Shown piece by piece: positions 24,472 through 33,343 of a stretch of 42,034 nucleotides of DNA. The notes under the pieces are model-generated. The model had not been told where the DNA came from and did no database searches. It worked only from the letters and a program-made list of their open reading frames with translations. How positions within the stretch are numbered: position 1 is the first letter of the stretch; the number at the start of each line of letters is the position of its first letter. Position numbers and translations under genes: made by a program. The DNA is from Deltaproteobacteria bacterium (GTDB lineage: Bacteria > Desulfobacterota > Dissulfuribacteria > Dissulfuribacterales > UBA3076). Location of the stretch: positions 1 to 42,034 of the forward strand of contig PQXD01000019.1 in NCBI GenBank assembly GCA_003194485.1. The letters are read 5' to 3'.

Positions 24472-25461
24472 CTACTTCTTAAGCCAGCCCATCATATCCC
24501 TCAGGCGGGAGCCGACCTCCTCAATGGGATGTTCCTTTTCACGCTGCCTGAGGGCGTTGAATACAGGACGATTGACCATGTTATCCAGCATCCACTCCCT
24601 GGCAAAACTTCCACTCTGAACCTCCTCGAGGATCCTGCGCATTTCCTTTCTCGTTTCTTCTGTTATTATGCGTTTCCCCCTGGTAAGATCGCCATATTCC
24701 GCGGTATCGCTGATTGAGTAACGCATCTGTGCCAGACCGCCTTCGTAAATCAGGTCAACTATGAGCTTGAGTTCGTGGCAGCACTCGAAATACGCTATTT
24801 CCGGTTGATAACCCGCTTCAACCAGGGTCTCAAAACCGGCCTTTATGAGCTCAGTGACCCCGCCACAGAGCACACACTGCTCGCCAAAGAGATCGGTTTC
24901 GGTCTCTTCTTTATACGTGGTTTCAATGACGCCCGCACGGGCGGCTCCTATGCCGTTTGCATAGGCAAGTGCCCTTTTAAGGGCTTTTCCAGTGTGATCC
25001 TGATGTACGGCTACCAGGCTGGGCACCCCGGCTCCCCTTTCGTATTCCCTGCGCACCAGGTGTCCCGGACCTTTGGGCGCCACCATTGTGACGTCTACGT
25101 CAGCCGGAGGAATTATCTGGCCAAAGTGAATGTTAAAGCCATGGGCAAAAAGGAGCATGTCCCCGGTCTTCAGATTTGGCTCGATGTCACTTTTGTATAG
25201 CTGTGCCTGGACATGGTCAGGTACCAGGACCATGACAAGATCTCCCTCGGCTGCAGCCTCTCCGGCACTTACTGGTTCAAACCCGTGTTTGATTGCAAGA
25301 TCGTAATTTGATGTTCCGGGAAGTTCCCCCACAACAACGGACAACCCGCTGTCTCTCAAATTCTGGGCATGGGCATGCCCTTGGCTGCCATAGCCGATTA
25401 TAGCTATGGTCTTCCCTTGAAGTATGTCCATGGGGGCGTCCTGTTCGTAGTAAATCCTCAT
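24472..25461 (-). CDS. ilvC: Ketol-acid reductoisomerase
   Basis: NADPH-dependent alkyl migration and reduction of acetolactate and acetohydroxybutyrate, second step of Val/Ile synthesis. The 329 residues are of the short class I type. The Rossmann motif is [13 protein letters not shown] (23-35), then [13 protein letters not shown] (128-140) and the metal-site helices near residues 190-230 ([27 protein letters not shown]). AAGGAG precedes the ATG. It lies 158 nt after ilvN, the gap holding repeats. Confidence 0.97.
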   Translation of the reverse strand: MRIYYEQDAPMDILQGKTIAIIGYGSQGHAHAQNLRDSGLSVVVGELPGTSNYDLAIKHGFEPVSAGEAAAEGDLVMVLVPDHVQAQLYKSDIEPNLKTGDMLLFAHGFNIHFGQIIPPADVDVTMVAPKGPGHLVRREYERGAGVPSLVAVHQDHTGKALKRALAYANGIGAARAGVIETTYKEETETDLFGEQCVLCGGVTELIKAGFETLVEAGYQPEIAYFECCHELKLIVDLIYEGGLAQMRYSISDTAEYGDLTRGKRIITEETRKEMRRILEEVQSGSFAREWMLDNMVNRPVFNALRQREKEHPIEEVGSRLRDMMGWLKK

Positions 25462-25481
25462 CCTCTTATAGCTCCTTCCTG

Positions 25482-25623
25482 GTAACCGTTAAAACTCCTT
25501 GTCAGCCGGGAAATGATTAATTACCTTTCCTAATCGGTGCAAGACCGTTCGAAATTCACAAAACAACTGCTCAGACTTTCGGTGAACCCTGAACCCTGAA
25601 CCTCTAAACCCGCGAACGGTTAC
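25482..25623. repeat. GTAACCGTT/AACGGTTAC inverted repeat between ilvN and ilvC
   Basis: GTAACCGTT (25482-25490) is matched by AACGGTTAC (25615-25623). Between 25581 and 25612 lie CCCTGAAC tandem units. The right arm contains the ilvN stop codon as its TTA, just as in the asd-fba gap. Confidence 0.65.
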
Positions 25624-26105
25624 ATAGTCTTTTTCTCTCTTATCATAGCTATGGTGCCAGTTCTCGAAATTTCTTTGATTCCAATGGGACGCAGGAGCTC
25701 TATTACTGCCTTCAGCTTAGACTCAGGTCCGGTAACCTCTATAGTGTAAGATTTGGGGCTTACGTCAACGACCTTGCAGCGGAATATATCGCACATGCGT
25801 AGTATCTCGGCCCTGGATTCTTCCTCGGCCCGGACCTTTATCAGGGCCATCTCGCGCTCAACAAATTCGCCCTCACTCACATCCACGACCTTGAAGACAT
25901 CCACTATGCGCCTGAGCTGTTTGATTATCTGCTCAATTATGAATTCATCGCCCATGGTCACCAGAGTGAGATGAGACAGGGTCGGGTCCAGGGTTGCAGC
26001 CACATTAAGGCTCTCGATATTAAATGCCCGCCCGCTGAAAAGCCCTGTTATGCGGGACAGGGCACCAGGAGTATTTTCAACCAGTACGGAGAGAGTATGC
26101 TTCAT
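25620..26105 (-). CDS. ilvN: Acetolactate synthase, small (regulatory) subunit
   Basis: Regulatory subunit of acetohydroxyacid synthase that confers valine feedback control in the family. The 161 residues comprise an N-terminal ACT domain (SVLVENTPGALSRITGLFSGRAFNIESLNVA, residues 5-35 region) and a C-terminal domain (EFVEREMALIKVRA onward). AAGGAGC precedes the ATG at 26105. It starts 25 nt after the ilvB stop. The stop codon coincides with an intergenic repeat. Confidence 0.96.
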   Translation of the reverse strand: MKHTLSVLVENTPGALSRITGLFSGRAFNIESLNVAATLDPTLSHLTLVTMGDEFIIEQIIKQLRRIVDVFKVVDVSEGEFVEREMALIKVRAEEESRAEILRMCDIFRCKVVDVSPKSYTIEVTGPESKLKAVIELLRPIGIKEISRTGTIAMIREKKTM

Positions 26106-26130
26106 TGGGCCAAGCTCCTTATCATCAATA

Positions 26131-27831
26131 TCAAACGAGCAACATCTCAGTTGTAGCCTTTCCTGCCGGGACCATTGGGAATACCCCTTCCTCGCGGGCT
26201 ATGGCAAATTCCATAATCGCCAGGCCTTCCACTTCAAGACCTTTGCTGAGCACATCATTGACCTCTTCCGGCCTGGTTGCCCTGAAACCCTTTGCTCCGT
26301 ACGCCTCGGCCAGCTTCACGAAATCCGGGGTCATTTCAAACTCGGTAGCTGCATAGCGGCGATCATAGAACAGCTCCTGCCATTGTCTGACCATGCCGAG
26401 GAACTGATTATTCAGAATGACTATTTTCACAGGCAGGCGTTGCTCCATGGCGGTCGCCATCTCCTGGATATTCATCTGTATGCTGCCATCACCGGCTACA
26501 TCCACCACCAGCTTTTCAGGGAAGGCCATCTGGGCCCCGATAGCAGCAGGGAATCCGTAACCCATGGTTCCAAGGCCACCGGAAGTCAGCAGGGTCCGTG
26601 GCTCGTCGAATTTATAGAACTGGGCAGTCCACATCTGGTTCTGGCCGACCTCCGTAGTAATGATGGCCCGCCCCTTTGTCATCTCATACAGCCTTTCAAT
26701 AACATACTGGGGCTTGATGACACCGGGCTCCTCTTTATATGTGAGGGGATGGCGTTTTCCCCATGCATCAAGCTGCTCCAACCACGCCTGGTGCTGGTCC
26801 CTCCAGGCTTCAGCAGGGCGGCCGGCATCCTTTACGGCGTCCAACAGCTTCTTCAGTATCCTCCTGCAATCACCCACTATAGGTACATCCACCCTGACGT
26901 TTTTCTGAATGGATGTCGGGTCTATGTCCAGGTGAATTATCTTGGCCATTGGCGCAAATGCCTCGATTTTTCCGGTAACCCTGTCGTCAAAGCGGGCGCC
27001 GATAGCAATGATCAGATCACTGTTTGCCATGGCCATGTTGGCACAATATGTACCGTGCATGCCCAGCATACCCAGACTCAGCTCGTGGGTGCCTGGGAAT
27101 GCGCCAAGCCCCATCAAGGTCATGGTTACAGGGATATAAGCCGCTTTAGCAAATGTCCTGAGTTCTTTATAGGCATCAGATATGATTACTCCGCCACCTG
27201 CGTAAATAACCGGCCGCTTTGCCTTCTCTATCAATCTGTAGGCCCGTTCGATCTGTTTGCCGTGAGGCTCGGTAACCGGATTATAGGAACGCAGCTTTAT
27301 CTCCTGCGGATAATCAAACTCGGCCTTGGCGTTCTGCACATCCTTGGGAAGATCTACAAGGACCGGACCCGGCCTGCCCGACCTGGCGATATAAAAGGCC
27401 TCTTTAAGAACTCGAGGAAGGTCTCTGGCGTCTTTAACAAGGTAATTGTGCTTTGTGCAAGGACGTGTAATGCCGACGATATCTACTTCCTGGAAGGCAT
27501 CATTACCGATCAGCGCGGTGGGTACCTGACCAGTGAATACAACTATGGGAACCGAGTCCATATTTGCTGTTGCTATTCCAGTTACGGTATTGGTGGCTCC
27601 CGGACCTGATGTGGCAATGCACACCCCCACCTTTCCGGAAGCCCTGGCATAACCATCGGCGGCATGGGCTGCTCCCTGTTCATGCCGTACCAGGACGTGC
27701 TTTATGGTGCCGTCTTTTTCCAAGGTGTCGTAGACATCAATAATGGCCCCGCCGGGAAAGCCAAAGACAACATCGACACCTTCCTGCTTGAGGGCCTCTA
27801 TGACCATCTGTTTTCCGGCCATCTTAGCCAT
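26131..27831 (-). CDS. ilvB: Acetolactate synthase, large (catalytic) subunit
   Basis: Thiamine-diphosphate enzyme forming 2-acetolactate or 2-aceto-2-hydroxybutyrate. Of 566 residues, the N-terminal domain holds GFPGGAIIDVYD (24-35) and the catalytic Glu in RHEQGAAHAADGYAR (49-63). The C-terminal domain has the diphosphate-binding GDGSIQMNIQE motif near residue 441 and NNQFLGMVRQWQ. The ATG at 27831 follows AGGGG. Its first 8 nt overlap the stop of rplQ, so translation of the two is likely coupled and ilv expression follows that of the ribosomal operon, at least in part. Confidence 0.97.
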   Translation of the reverse strand: MAKMAGKQMVIEALKQEGVDVVFGFPGGAIIDVYDTLEKDGTIKHVLVRHEQGAAHAADGYARASGKVGVCIATSGPGATNTVTGIATANMDSVPIVVFTGQVPTALIGNDAFQEVDIVGITRPCTKHNYLVKDARDLPRVLKEAFYIARSGRPGPVLVDLPKDVQNAKAEFDYPQEIKLRSYNPVTEPHGKQIERAYRLIEKAKRPVIYAGGGVIISDAYKELRTFAKAAYIPVTMTLMGLGAFPGTHELSLGMLGMHGTYCANMAMANSDLIIAIGARFDDRVTGKIEAFAPMAKIIHLDIDPTSIQKNVRVDVPIVGDCRRILKKLLDAVKDAGRPAEAWRDQHQAWLEQLDAWGKRHPLTYKEEPGVIKPQYVIERLYEMTKGRAIITTEVGQNQMWTAQFYKFDEPRTLLTSGGLGTMGYGFPAAIGAQMAFPEKLVVDVAGDGSIQMNIQEMATAMEQRLPVKIVILNNQFLGMVRQWQELFYDRRYAATEFEMTPDFVKLAEAYGAKGFRATRPEEVNDVLSKGLEVEGLAIMEFAIAREEGVFPMVPAGKATTEMLLV

Positions 27832-28333
27832 GTACTTTACCCCTTTCCCCGGCAGGTCCTTCCTCTTTCATGCTCTCCGGTTCATCCACAGACGGCTCCG
27901 GAACAGCCTGCGGGATCACAGATTCAGTAGATGCCGTCTCTTGGGCGGTCCTGCGTTTAGGCCTTGGCTTTTCCAGGGAGCTGGTGGCAAGTTCCACAAT
28001 AGACATCATGGCGCAGTCTCCCCTTCGCGGGCCTTTCCTTATTATCCTGGTATAACCGCCATTTCTGCCAGCAAACTCTTTCCCCAACTCATCAAAAAGC
28101 TTCGTAACGACCTTGCGATCACGTATGACTGAAAACGCCTGACGCCTTGCATGGAGATCCGATCTTTTTGCCAGGGTAACCATCTTGTCAGCCACACGCC
28201 TGACCTCTTTGGCCCTTGGAATTGTTGTAACAATTCGACCATGCCTTAACAGCGATGTAACCATATTTCCGAGCATTGCCTTGCGATGAGGGGTCTTACA
28301 CCCCAATCTGTCCGTCCGTCTTCGGTGTCTCAT
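27824..28333 (-). CDS. rplQ: 50S ribosomal protein L17
   Basis: Last ribosomal gene of the alpha cluster. The core (residues 1-115: [21 protein letters not shown], the L17 signature, to SIVELA) is standard. It then carries a tail of about 45 residues rich in Pro, Glu and Ser, making 169 residues against about 127 in E. coli; such tails occur in deltaproteobacteria. The start overlaps the rpoA stop by 1 nt (TAATG), and the stop overlaps ilvB by 8 nt. Confidence 0.97.
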   Translation of the reverse strand: MRHRRRTDRLGCKTPHRKAMLGNMVTSLLRHGRIVTTIPRAKEVRRVADKMVTLAKRSDLHARRQAFSVIRDRKVVTKLFDELGKEFAGRNGGYTRIIRKGPRRGDCAMMSIVELATSSLEKPRPKRRTAQETASTESVIPQAVPEPSVDEPESMKEEGPAGERGKVHG

Positions 28334-29382
28334 TACCGACCACCTTTTTTTTCTTTATTATTTTCTTCTACGTCTGTTTTCTCAGGCGGGCTCCATCCCT
28401 GAAGCTTCATGCCCAAATGCAATCCCATGCCATCGAGGCTTTCCTGGATCTCCTGCAGAGATTTCCGTCCAAAATTTTTGGTCTTGAGCATCTCCTGCTC
28501 TGACTTTTGGACCAGCTCACCAATGTAGTGAATATTTGCATTTTTAAGGCAATTGGCCGAGCGTACAGAAAACTCCAGCTCATCAATTTTCCGGTTCAGA
28601 TATTCGATCTTACCTTCAAAATCAAAAGAGAGTTGATCTCCTTCAGATTCCTCCTTCTCGTCAAAGTTAATAAATACCGTAAGTTGATCCTTCAAAATCT
28701 TTGCGGCATAGGCGATTGCATCCTCAGGAAGGATGGTGCCGTCGGTTAATACCTCCATGATCAACTTGTCATAGTCCGTCATCTGACCGACACGGGCTTT
28801 TGTGACAACAAAATTGACCTTCTGAATCGGAGAAAACAGGGCATCTATAGCTATAGTGCCTATAGGCTGGCCTGGATCCTTATTGCTTTCAGCAGATACG
28901 TATCCCTTGCCCCATTTGACCATCATTTCCATCCGCAGCTCTCCATCTTCTGTCAATGTGGCAATATGATGATCTGGATTCAGTATCTCAACCCCACCCT
29001 GCGGAGCAATTAAATCTTCACCACGTACTTCTCCCGGGCCCTGTTTTTCCAATATCAAGGTCTTTTCTTCTTCTCCGAAAATCTTCGGATGTATGCCCTT
29101 CAGATTAAGTATAATATTGGTTACATCTTCTATCACTCCTGGTATGGTTCCCAGTTCGTGCAGCACTCCGTCTATTTTTACAGAAACAATCGCAGCTCCC
29201 TGCAGAGAAGACAAGAGTACACGGCGCAAGGCATTTCCCAGCGTGATACCATAGCCTCTCTCCAGAGGCTCACAACTGAATTTGCCATATGAATTCGTGT
29301 GTGTTGCACTATTAACTTCCAGCCTCTTGGGATAAATTAATTCCCGCCAATTGCGATAGTATGGAGTCTGTTCAGCAGTCAT
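28333..29382 (-). CDS. rpoA: RNA polymerase alpha subunit
   Basis: Alpha subunit of RNA polymerase; assembly platform and contact for activators and UP elements. The N-terminal domain (1-235) has [23 protein letters not shown]. The C-terminal domain (from about 262) has [27 protein letters not shown] and the helix-hairpin-helix [14 protein letters not shown]. At 349 residues it is slightly longer than E. coli's 329, with a charged tail. It lies 83 nt after rpsD, the second-largest gap in the ribosomal block. Confidence 0.98.
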   Translation of the reverse strand: MTAEQTPYYRNWRELIYPKRLEVNSATHTNSYGKFSCEPLERGYGITLGNALRRVLLSSLQGAAIVSVKIDGVLHELGTIPGVIEDVTNIILNLKGIHPKIFGEEEKTLILEKQGPGEVRGEDLIAPQGGVEILNPDHHIATLTEDGELRMEMMVKWGKGYVSAESNKDPGQPIGTIAIDALFSPIQKVNFVVTKARVGQMTDYDKLIMEVLTDGTILPEDAIAYAAKILKDQLTVFINFDEKEESEGDQLSFDFEGKIEYLNRKIDELEFSVRSANCLKNANIHYIGELVQKSEQEMLKTKNFGRKSLQEIQESLDGMGLHLGMKLQGWSPPEKTDVEENNKEKKGGR

Positions 29383-29465
29383 ATTGTCTATCTAAGCCCC
29401 TTCTACTCTGGATATAATTTAATTCTTTTGCCATATAAGGCCGATCAGCACTGAATCACAAGTTA

Positions 29466-30092
29466 TTACTTAGAGTAGAATTCAACTATCAACTGCTCCT
29501 GAATGGGCGTAGTTATGTGTCCTCGTTCAGGCATTGTCTTAACTGTACCCTGTAACTTATCTTCATCCAGTTCAAGCCATTCAGGCACACCCTTGCGGGC
29601 AATTGTCCCTAGCGCCTGCTTGATAGGAACTATAGATTTGCTCTTCTCCATTATCTTGATCTCATCTCCCTGTTTTACCAGGAAAGACGGTATGTCCGTT
29701 TTTTTCCCATTTATGGTGAAATGTCCATGACGAACCAGTTGGCGGGCCTGTGATCTGGATTCAGCAAAGCCAAGGCGGTAAACTACATTGTCAAGACGCC
29801 TTTCCAGGAGTAATAGGAGGTTAGTACCCGTGACCCCCTTTTGACGATCAGCTTTATTAAAATAACTCCTGAATTGTGCCTCCTGCAATCCATATATACG
29901 TCGAACCCGCTGCTTCTCTCTCAAACGAATTCCATAGTCAGAGACCTTTATCCGGCCCTGTCCATGTTCTCCCGGCACATAACTGCGTTTTTCAAAGGAA
30001 CATTTATCTGAATAACATCTGTCTCCTTTAAGAAAAAGCTTGCAACCTTCCCTGCGACACAAACGACATCGTGGACCTGTATATCTAGCCAA
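29466..30092 (-). CDS. rpsD: 30S ribosomal protein S4 (zinc-binding type, TTG start)
   Basis: Primary 16S rRNA-binding and assembly protein. With the TTG at 30092 as start the protein has 208 residues, the canonical length, and begins (M)[16 protein letters not shown] at 30100-30104, 7 nt upstream, supports this over the longer in-frame opening at 30185. Cysteines 9, 12, 26 and 31 form a zinc site as in Thermus S4. The S4 RNA-binding domain covers about residues 95-160 ([28 protein letters not shown]). In other bacteria S4 represses the alpha operon. Confidence 0.97.
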   Translation of the reverse strand: MARYTGPRCRLCRREGCKLFLKGDRCYSDKCSFEKRSYVPGEHGQGRIKVSDYGIRLREKQRVRRIYGLQEAQFRSYFNKADRQKGVTGTNLLLLLERRLDNVVYRLGFAESRSQARQLVRHGHFTINGKKTDIPSFLVKQGDEIKIMEKSKSIVPIKQALGTIARKGVPEWLELDEDKLQGTVKTMPERGHITTPIQEQLIVEFYSK

Positions 30093-30154
30093 AGAATTTC
30101 CTCCAATAAATTGGGAATATAAGAATCTTGTTTGACACCCTTTCCGGCACAGTT

Positions 30155-30541
30155 CTATACTCGACGTCTTTTTGGAGGCCTGCAACCGTTATGAGGTATT
30201 GATGTAACGTCTCGAATAATTGAAACCTTAAATTCTGCTATTTGGAGGGCCCGCAATGCTGCCTCTCTTCCGGACCCTGGCCCCTTGACATGGACCTCAA
30301 CACTTCTCATGCCATGTTCTGCTGCCTTTCGTACAGCGTTTTCTGCCGCTACCTGGGCGGCGAAGGGCGTGCCTTTTCTGGAACCCTTAAAGCCCTGGGT
30401 CCCTGCACTTGACCAGGAAATCGCATTGCCCTGTTTATCAGTTATGGTAATTATAGTATTATTAAAAGTAGATTGTATGTGCACAATACCTTCCGGCACA
30501 TTCTTCCTTTCTTTTCGACCACCTCTTCTCGGTGATGCCAT
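30155..30541 (-). CDS. rpsK: 30S ribosomal protein S11
   Basis: Platform protein near the mRNA exit and E site. The 128-residue form starts at ATG 30541 ([19 protein letters not shown]), preceded by GGAGGG; the longer frame to 30640 reads into rpsM and lacks family similarity. Typical S11 motifs: [29 protein letters not shown], and the C-terminal [16 protein letters not shown]. The gene is 19 nt after rpsM. Confidence 0.97.
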   Translation of the reverse strand: MASPRRGGRKERKNVPEGIVHIQSTFNNTIITITDKQGNAISWSSAGTQGFKGSRKGTPFAAQVAAENAVRKAAEHGMRSVEVHVKGPGSGREAALRALQIAEFKVSIIRDVTSIPHNGCRPPKRRRV

Positions 30542-30560
30542 ATTCTTCTGCCCTCCGCAA

Positions 30561-30935
30561 CTATGATCTTCTCTTCTTTTTGACCACTGAACGTCTGGGA
30601 CCCTTTCGCGTACGGGCATTTGTTTTAGTGCGCTGCCCATTAACAGGGAGTCCTCTACGATGCCTGAGTCCCCGATAGCTTCCGAAATCCATCAATCGCT
30701 TGATGTTCAATGACACCTCTCTACGAAGATCTCCCTCTACTTTATAGCCGGCATCGATAGTCTTCCGCAGCGACGTGATATCTTGATCAGTCAAATCATC
30801 GGATTTTTTGTTTCTGTCAATTTCTGCCTTATCCAGAATTTGTTGGGCGGTTGTGCGTCCAATTCCATAAATATACGTGAGCGCAATCTCCAGCCTCTTG
30901 TTTTTTGGCAGCTCAACACCTGCAATTCTTGCCAC
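30561..30935 (-). CDS. rpsM: 30S ribosomal protein S13 (GTG start)
   Basis: Head protein contacting the P-site tRNA and the 50S subunit. The 124 residues include [21 protein letters not shown], the helix-hairpin-helix [13 protein letters not shown], and the basic C-terminal tail [16 protein letters not shown]. The start is GTG at 30935 with AGGGGG upstream. It follows rpmJ by 15 nt, so both are in one transcript. Confidence 0.97.
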   Translation of the reverse strand: MARIAGVELPKNKRLEIALTYIYGIGRTTAQQILDKAEIDRNKKSDDLTDQDITSLRKTIDAGYKVEGDLRREVSLNIKRLMDFGSYRGLRHRRGLPVNGQRTKTNARTRKGPRRSVVKKKRRS

Positions 30936-30950
30936 GGATCAACCCCCTAG

Positions 30951-31064
30951 CTATCCTTGTCGCTGTTTGTGCCTTGGATTTTTGCAAATCACGCGCAGTA
31001 TGCCTCTGCGTCGGATTATTTTGCATTCCTTACAGCGACGTCTGATTGATGCTTTAACCTTCAT
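30951..31064 (-). CDS. rpmJ: 50S ribosomal protein L36 (zinc-binding type)
   Basis: A 37-residue gene between infA and rps[21 protein letters not shown], then [18 protein letters not shown]11, C14, C27 and H32 make the zinc ribbon of the C+ type of L36. Together with the Cys-rich S4, S14 and L24 here, it indicates a zinc-dependent set. The ATG at 31064 is preceded by AAAGGT. Confidence 0.96.
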   Translation of the reverse strand: MKVKASIRRRCKECKIIRRRGILRVICKNPRHKQRQG

Positions 31065-31110
31065 GACATATACCTTTCCGTACCAGGTTTAATCTTACCT
31101 GTAACGAAGA

Positions 31111-31329
31111 TTACCTGGCCCTATATATAACCCGGCCTCTGGACAAGTCGTAGGGCGACAGCTCTATGGTTACTGTATCACCAGGCAATATTTTTATATA
31201 GTGCATACGCATCTTACCTGAAATATGCGCGAGTACTTTGTGACCATTTTCAAGCTCAACGCGAAACATGGCGTTAGGTAAGGTTTCAAGCACCTTTCCC
31301 TCAACCTGTATGGCATCATCTTTGGACAT
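31111..31329 (-). CDS. infA: Translation initiation factor IF-1
   Basis: OB-fold factor that occupies the A site during initiation. The 72 residues ([20 protein letters not shown]...) match family length with the ATG at 31329; one codon upstream is a TTG that is also in frame. AAGGT is 8 nt before the ATG. It lies between secY and rpmJ. In many bacteria map and adk occur between secY and infA, but here there are only 84 nt, which contain a perfect hairpin. Confidence 0.97.
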   Translation of the reverse strand: MSKDDAIQVEGKVLETLPNAMFRVELENGHKVLAHISGKMRMHYIKILPGDTVTIELSPYDLSRGRVIYRAR

Positions 31330-31380
31330 CAAATTTACCTTGGTTCCTTTTGTAAGTTCAAGACTTAGAATTCCAAATTA

Positions 31381-31406
31381 TGTATGAACGGCTCTCCGTT
31401 CATACA
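31381..31406. repeat. Perfect 11-bp hairpin between secY and infA
   Basis: TGTATGAACGG (31381-31391) and CCGTTCATACA (31396-31406) are exact complements with a 4-nt loop. No T run follows on the - strand, so RNA processing, pausing or a deletion scar are more likely than termination. Confidence 0.85.
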
Positions 31407-31413
31407 CCACAGA

Positions 31414-32721
31414 CTACCTTCTTCCCTTCAGCCTGGCTCCTTTCATAAATCCTTCGTAGCTTCTGGTGATAAGATGGGACTCAATTTGAGCCATGGTATC
31501 CATGCCCACACCCACGACAATCAGAAGGGCGGTTCCACCGAAATAAAAAGGAACATTTAACTTTGAAATCAATATGCTCGGCAAAACGCAAATCACAGAA
31601 ACATAAATGGCACCTATCAGGGTAATCCTGGTCAGCACCCTGTCAATATATTCAGAAGTGCGCCTTCCTGGTCTGAGGCCCGGGACATAACCGCCATGTT
31701 TCTTCATGTTGTCTGCGATATCAACCGGATTGAAGATGATGGCTGTATAAAAATAACAGAAAAAGATAATGGCTGCTACAAAGATCGTCTCATAGACAAA
31801 ACTTCCAGGTCTCAGACTCTGAGTTATACTCTGTATCCAAGGCACCTGGATAAAATTTACCATGGTTGCAGGAAACATCATAATAGACGATGCAAAAATC
31901 GGTGGTATTACTCCTGCAGTATTTACTTTCAGGGGCAGATGGGTGCTTTGTCCTCCATATACCTTTCGTCCCACCACTCTTCTGGCATATTGGACCGGAA
32001 TACGCCTGTGCGACCGCTCCATAAAACATATGAATCCGATTACGGCCGCCATCATCACCAGGAGAAATATGACCAGTGCCAGATGTATATCCCCGGTACG
32101 CATCAGGCTGAATGTATCTATAATGGCTGAAGGCATTCTGGCTACAATACCTGCAAAGATAATCAGAGAAATACCATTACCTACCCCTCTTTCCGTGATT
32201 TGCTCTCCAAGCCACATCAGAAATACAGTTCCTGACATAAAAGTCAGGGCACTTAAAAGTCGAAAAGGCCAGCCGGGCTCTGTTACTACCGGAGCACCAC
32301 CTGGTGCTCTCATGCTCTCAAGAGCAATTGCTATTCCAAGCCCCTGGATAAGGCTCAGGCCCACCGTACCATACCTGGTATACTGGCTGATCTTCTTTCT
32401 TCCCGCCTCACCTTCCTTTTTTAAGGCCTCAAGATGCGGAATTGCTACTGTAAGGAGCTGGATAATGATGGAAGCACTGATATAAGGCATTATGCCCAAG
32501 GCCAAAATGGACATTTTCCTGAGAGCTCCCCCGGAGAACATGTTGAACATACCAAATAGCGTCCCCTGGGCGCGATCGAAGAAGGACGCCATGGCCGCAA
32601 CATCAATACCGGGAGTAGGAATTTGGACTCCGACCCGATACACAGCCAGCATAAGCAGGGTAAAACCGATGCGTCTGCGCAGCTCCGGGACCTGGCCTAT
32701 GCCTCCTAATCCCCTAAGCAA
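31414..32721 (-). CDS. secY: Preprotein translocase subunit SecY (TTG start)
   Basis: Central channel of the Sec translocon, with ten transmembrane helices in 435 residues. The N-terminus MLRGLGGIGQVPELRRRIGFTLLML, the plug-region and lateral-gate helices, and the C-terminal LLIVVGVGMDTMAQIESHL are typical. The start is TTG at 32721, with GGGAGG 7 nt upstream; residue by residue this agrees with other SecY N-termini. The first 8 nt overlap rplO, implying translational coupling. Confidence 0.98.
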   Translation of the reverse strand: MLRGLGGIGQVPELRRRIGFTLLMLAVYRVGVQIPTPGIDVAAMASFFDRAQGTLFGMFNMFSGGALRKMSILALGIMPYISASIIIQLLTVAIPHLEALKKEGEAGRKKISQYTRYGTVGLSLIQGLGIAIALESMRAPGGAPVVTEPGWPFRLLSALTFMSGTVFLMWLGEQITERGVGNGISLIIFAGIVARMPSAIIDTFSLMRTGDIHLALVIFLLVMMAAVIGFICFMERSHRRIPVQYARRVVGRKVYGGQSTHLPLKVNTAGVIPPIFASSIMMFPATMVNFIQVPWIQSITQSLRPGSFVYETIFVAAIIFFCYFYTAIIFNPVDIADNMKKHGGYVPGLRPGRRTSEYIDRVLTRITLIGAIYVSVICVLPSILISKLNVPFYFGGTALLIVVGVGMDTMAQIESHLITRSYEGFMKGARLKGRR

Positions 32722-33187
32722 TATTTGCCTCCCGGCCCCGTTCCTTGATGATCTCTATCCGTCCGCCAGTAGTCTCTATTTTATTTCTGGCTGTTTCACT
32801 GACTGCATGAGCACGAACAGTCAGCGGTTGCCGTATCTCTCCATCACCTAATATTTTCAGGAGATGATAACGTTTACGTATAAGTCCCCGTGATTTCAGA
32901 AAGGCAATATCCACCACTCCTTCATGCCCGATCTTTGCCAGATCACCAATATTCAATACGCCGTAGACCTTTCTGAAACGGTTCTTGAAACCTCGTTTCG
33001 GAAGTTTCCTGTACAACGGCATCTGACCTCCTTCAAACCCTGGGCGAATACCGGGGCCAGATCTGGATCGTTGGCCCTTCTGACCTCTGCAGGCCGTTTT
33101 TCCATGTCCAGAACCCGGTCCCCTTCCAATGCGCTTTTTCCCGCATTTGGATCCGGGATGAGGCCCTAATGAATCCAGTGTAATCAT
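32714..33187 (-). CDS. rplO: 50S ribosomal protein L15
   Basis: Late-assembly 50S protein. The 157 residues have the Gly/Arg-rich N-terminal extension (GRGPGSGHGKTACRGQKGQRSRSG) and the globular C-terminal domain (LTVRAHAVSETARNKIETTGG). AAGGAG precedes the ATG at 33187. It follows the putative rpmD by 12 nt and overlaps secY by 8 nt. Confidence 0.97.
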   Translation of the reverse strand: MITLDSLGPHPGSKCGKKRIGRGPGSGHGKTACRGQKGQRSRSGPGIRPGFEGGQMPLYRKLPKRGFKNRFRKVYGVLNIGDLAKIGHEGVVDIAFLKSRGLIRKRYHLLKILGDGEIRQPLTVRAHAVSETARNKIETTGGRIEIIKERGREANIA

Positions 33188-33199
33188 ACAGGCTCCTTA

Positions 33200-33343
33200 T
33201 CAGTGAATTAATTTATATACCGTGATTCCATTGAAAATACCCAAGGGGTTAATTACGATAATTTTTTGAGCTGATCTTAGCACCTTGCGTGTGAGGCATT
33301 TTGAGCGGGAATCATATTTCAGGACTCTCTGCACTGTAATCAT
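33200..33343 (-). CDS. rpmD: Divergent or decaying 50S ribosomal protein L30
   Basis: Between rpsE and rplO, where rpmD sits in the spc cluster, a 47-codon frame begins (M)[14 protein letters not shown] and ends with [19 protein letters not shown]. The start (M-x-x-V-x-x-V) and the final P-x-I-x-x-G-I-x-x-V/Y-x-L-I pattern recall L30. However it is about 12 residues short, lacks the LGL(R/K) motif, and overlaps rpsE by 32 nt. It may be a very divergent L30, a frame-shifted remnant, or chance. Typical L30 has 58-60 residues. Confidence 0.45.
   Translation of the reverse strand: MITVQRVLKYDSRSKCLTRKVLRSAQKIIVINPLGIFNGITVYKLIH

Noticed and set aside
26050-27609. Long + strand open frame opposite ilvB (519 codons)
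   Set aside because: It is antisense to the well-supported ilvB and ilvN genes and has no family features; it arises from codon bias on the other strand.
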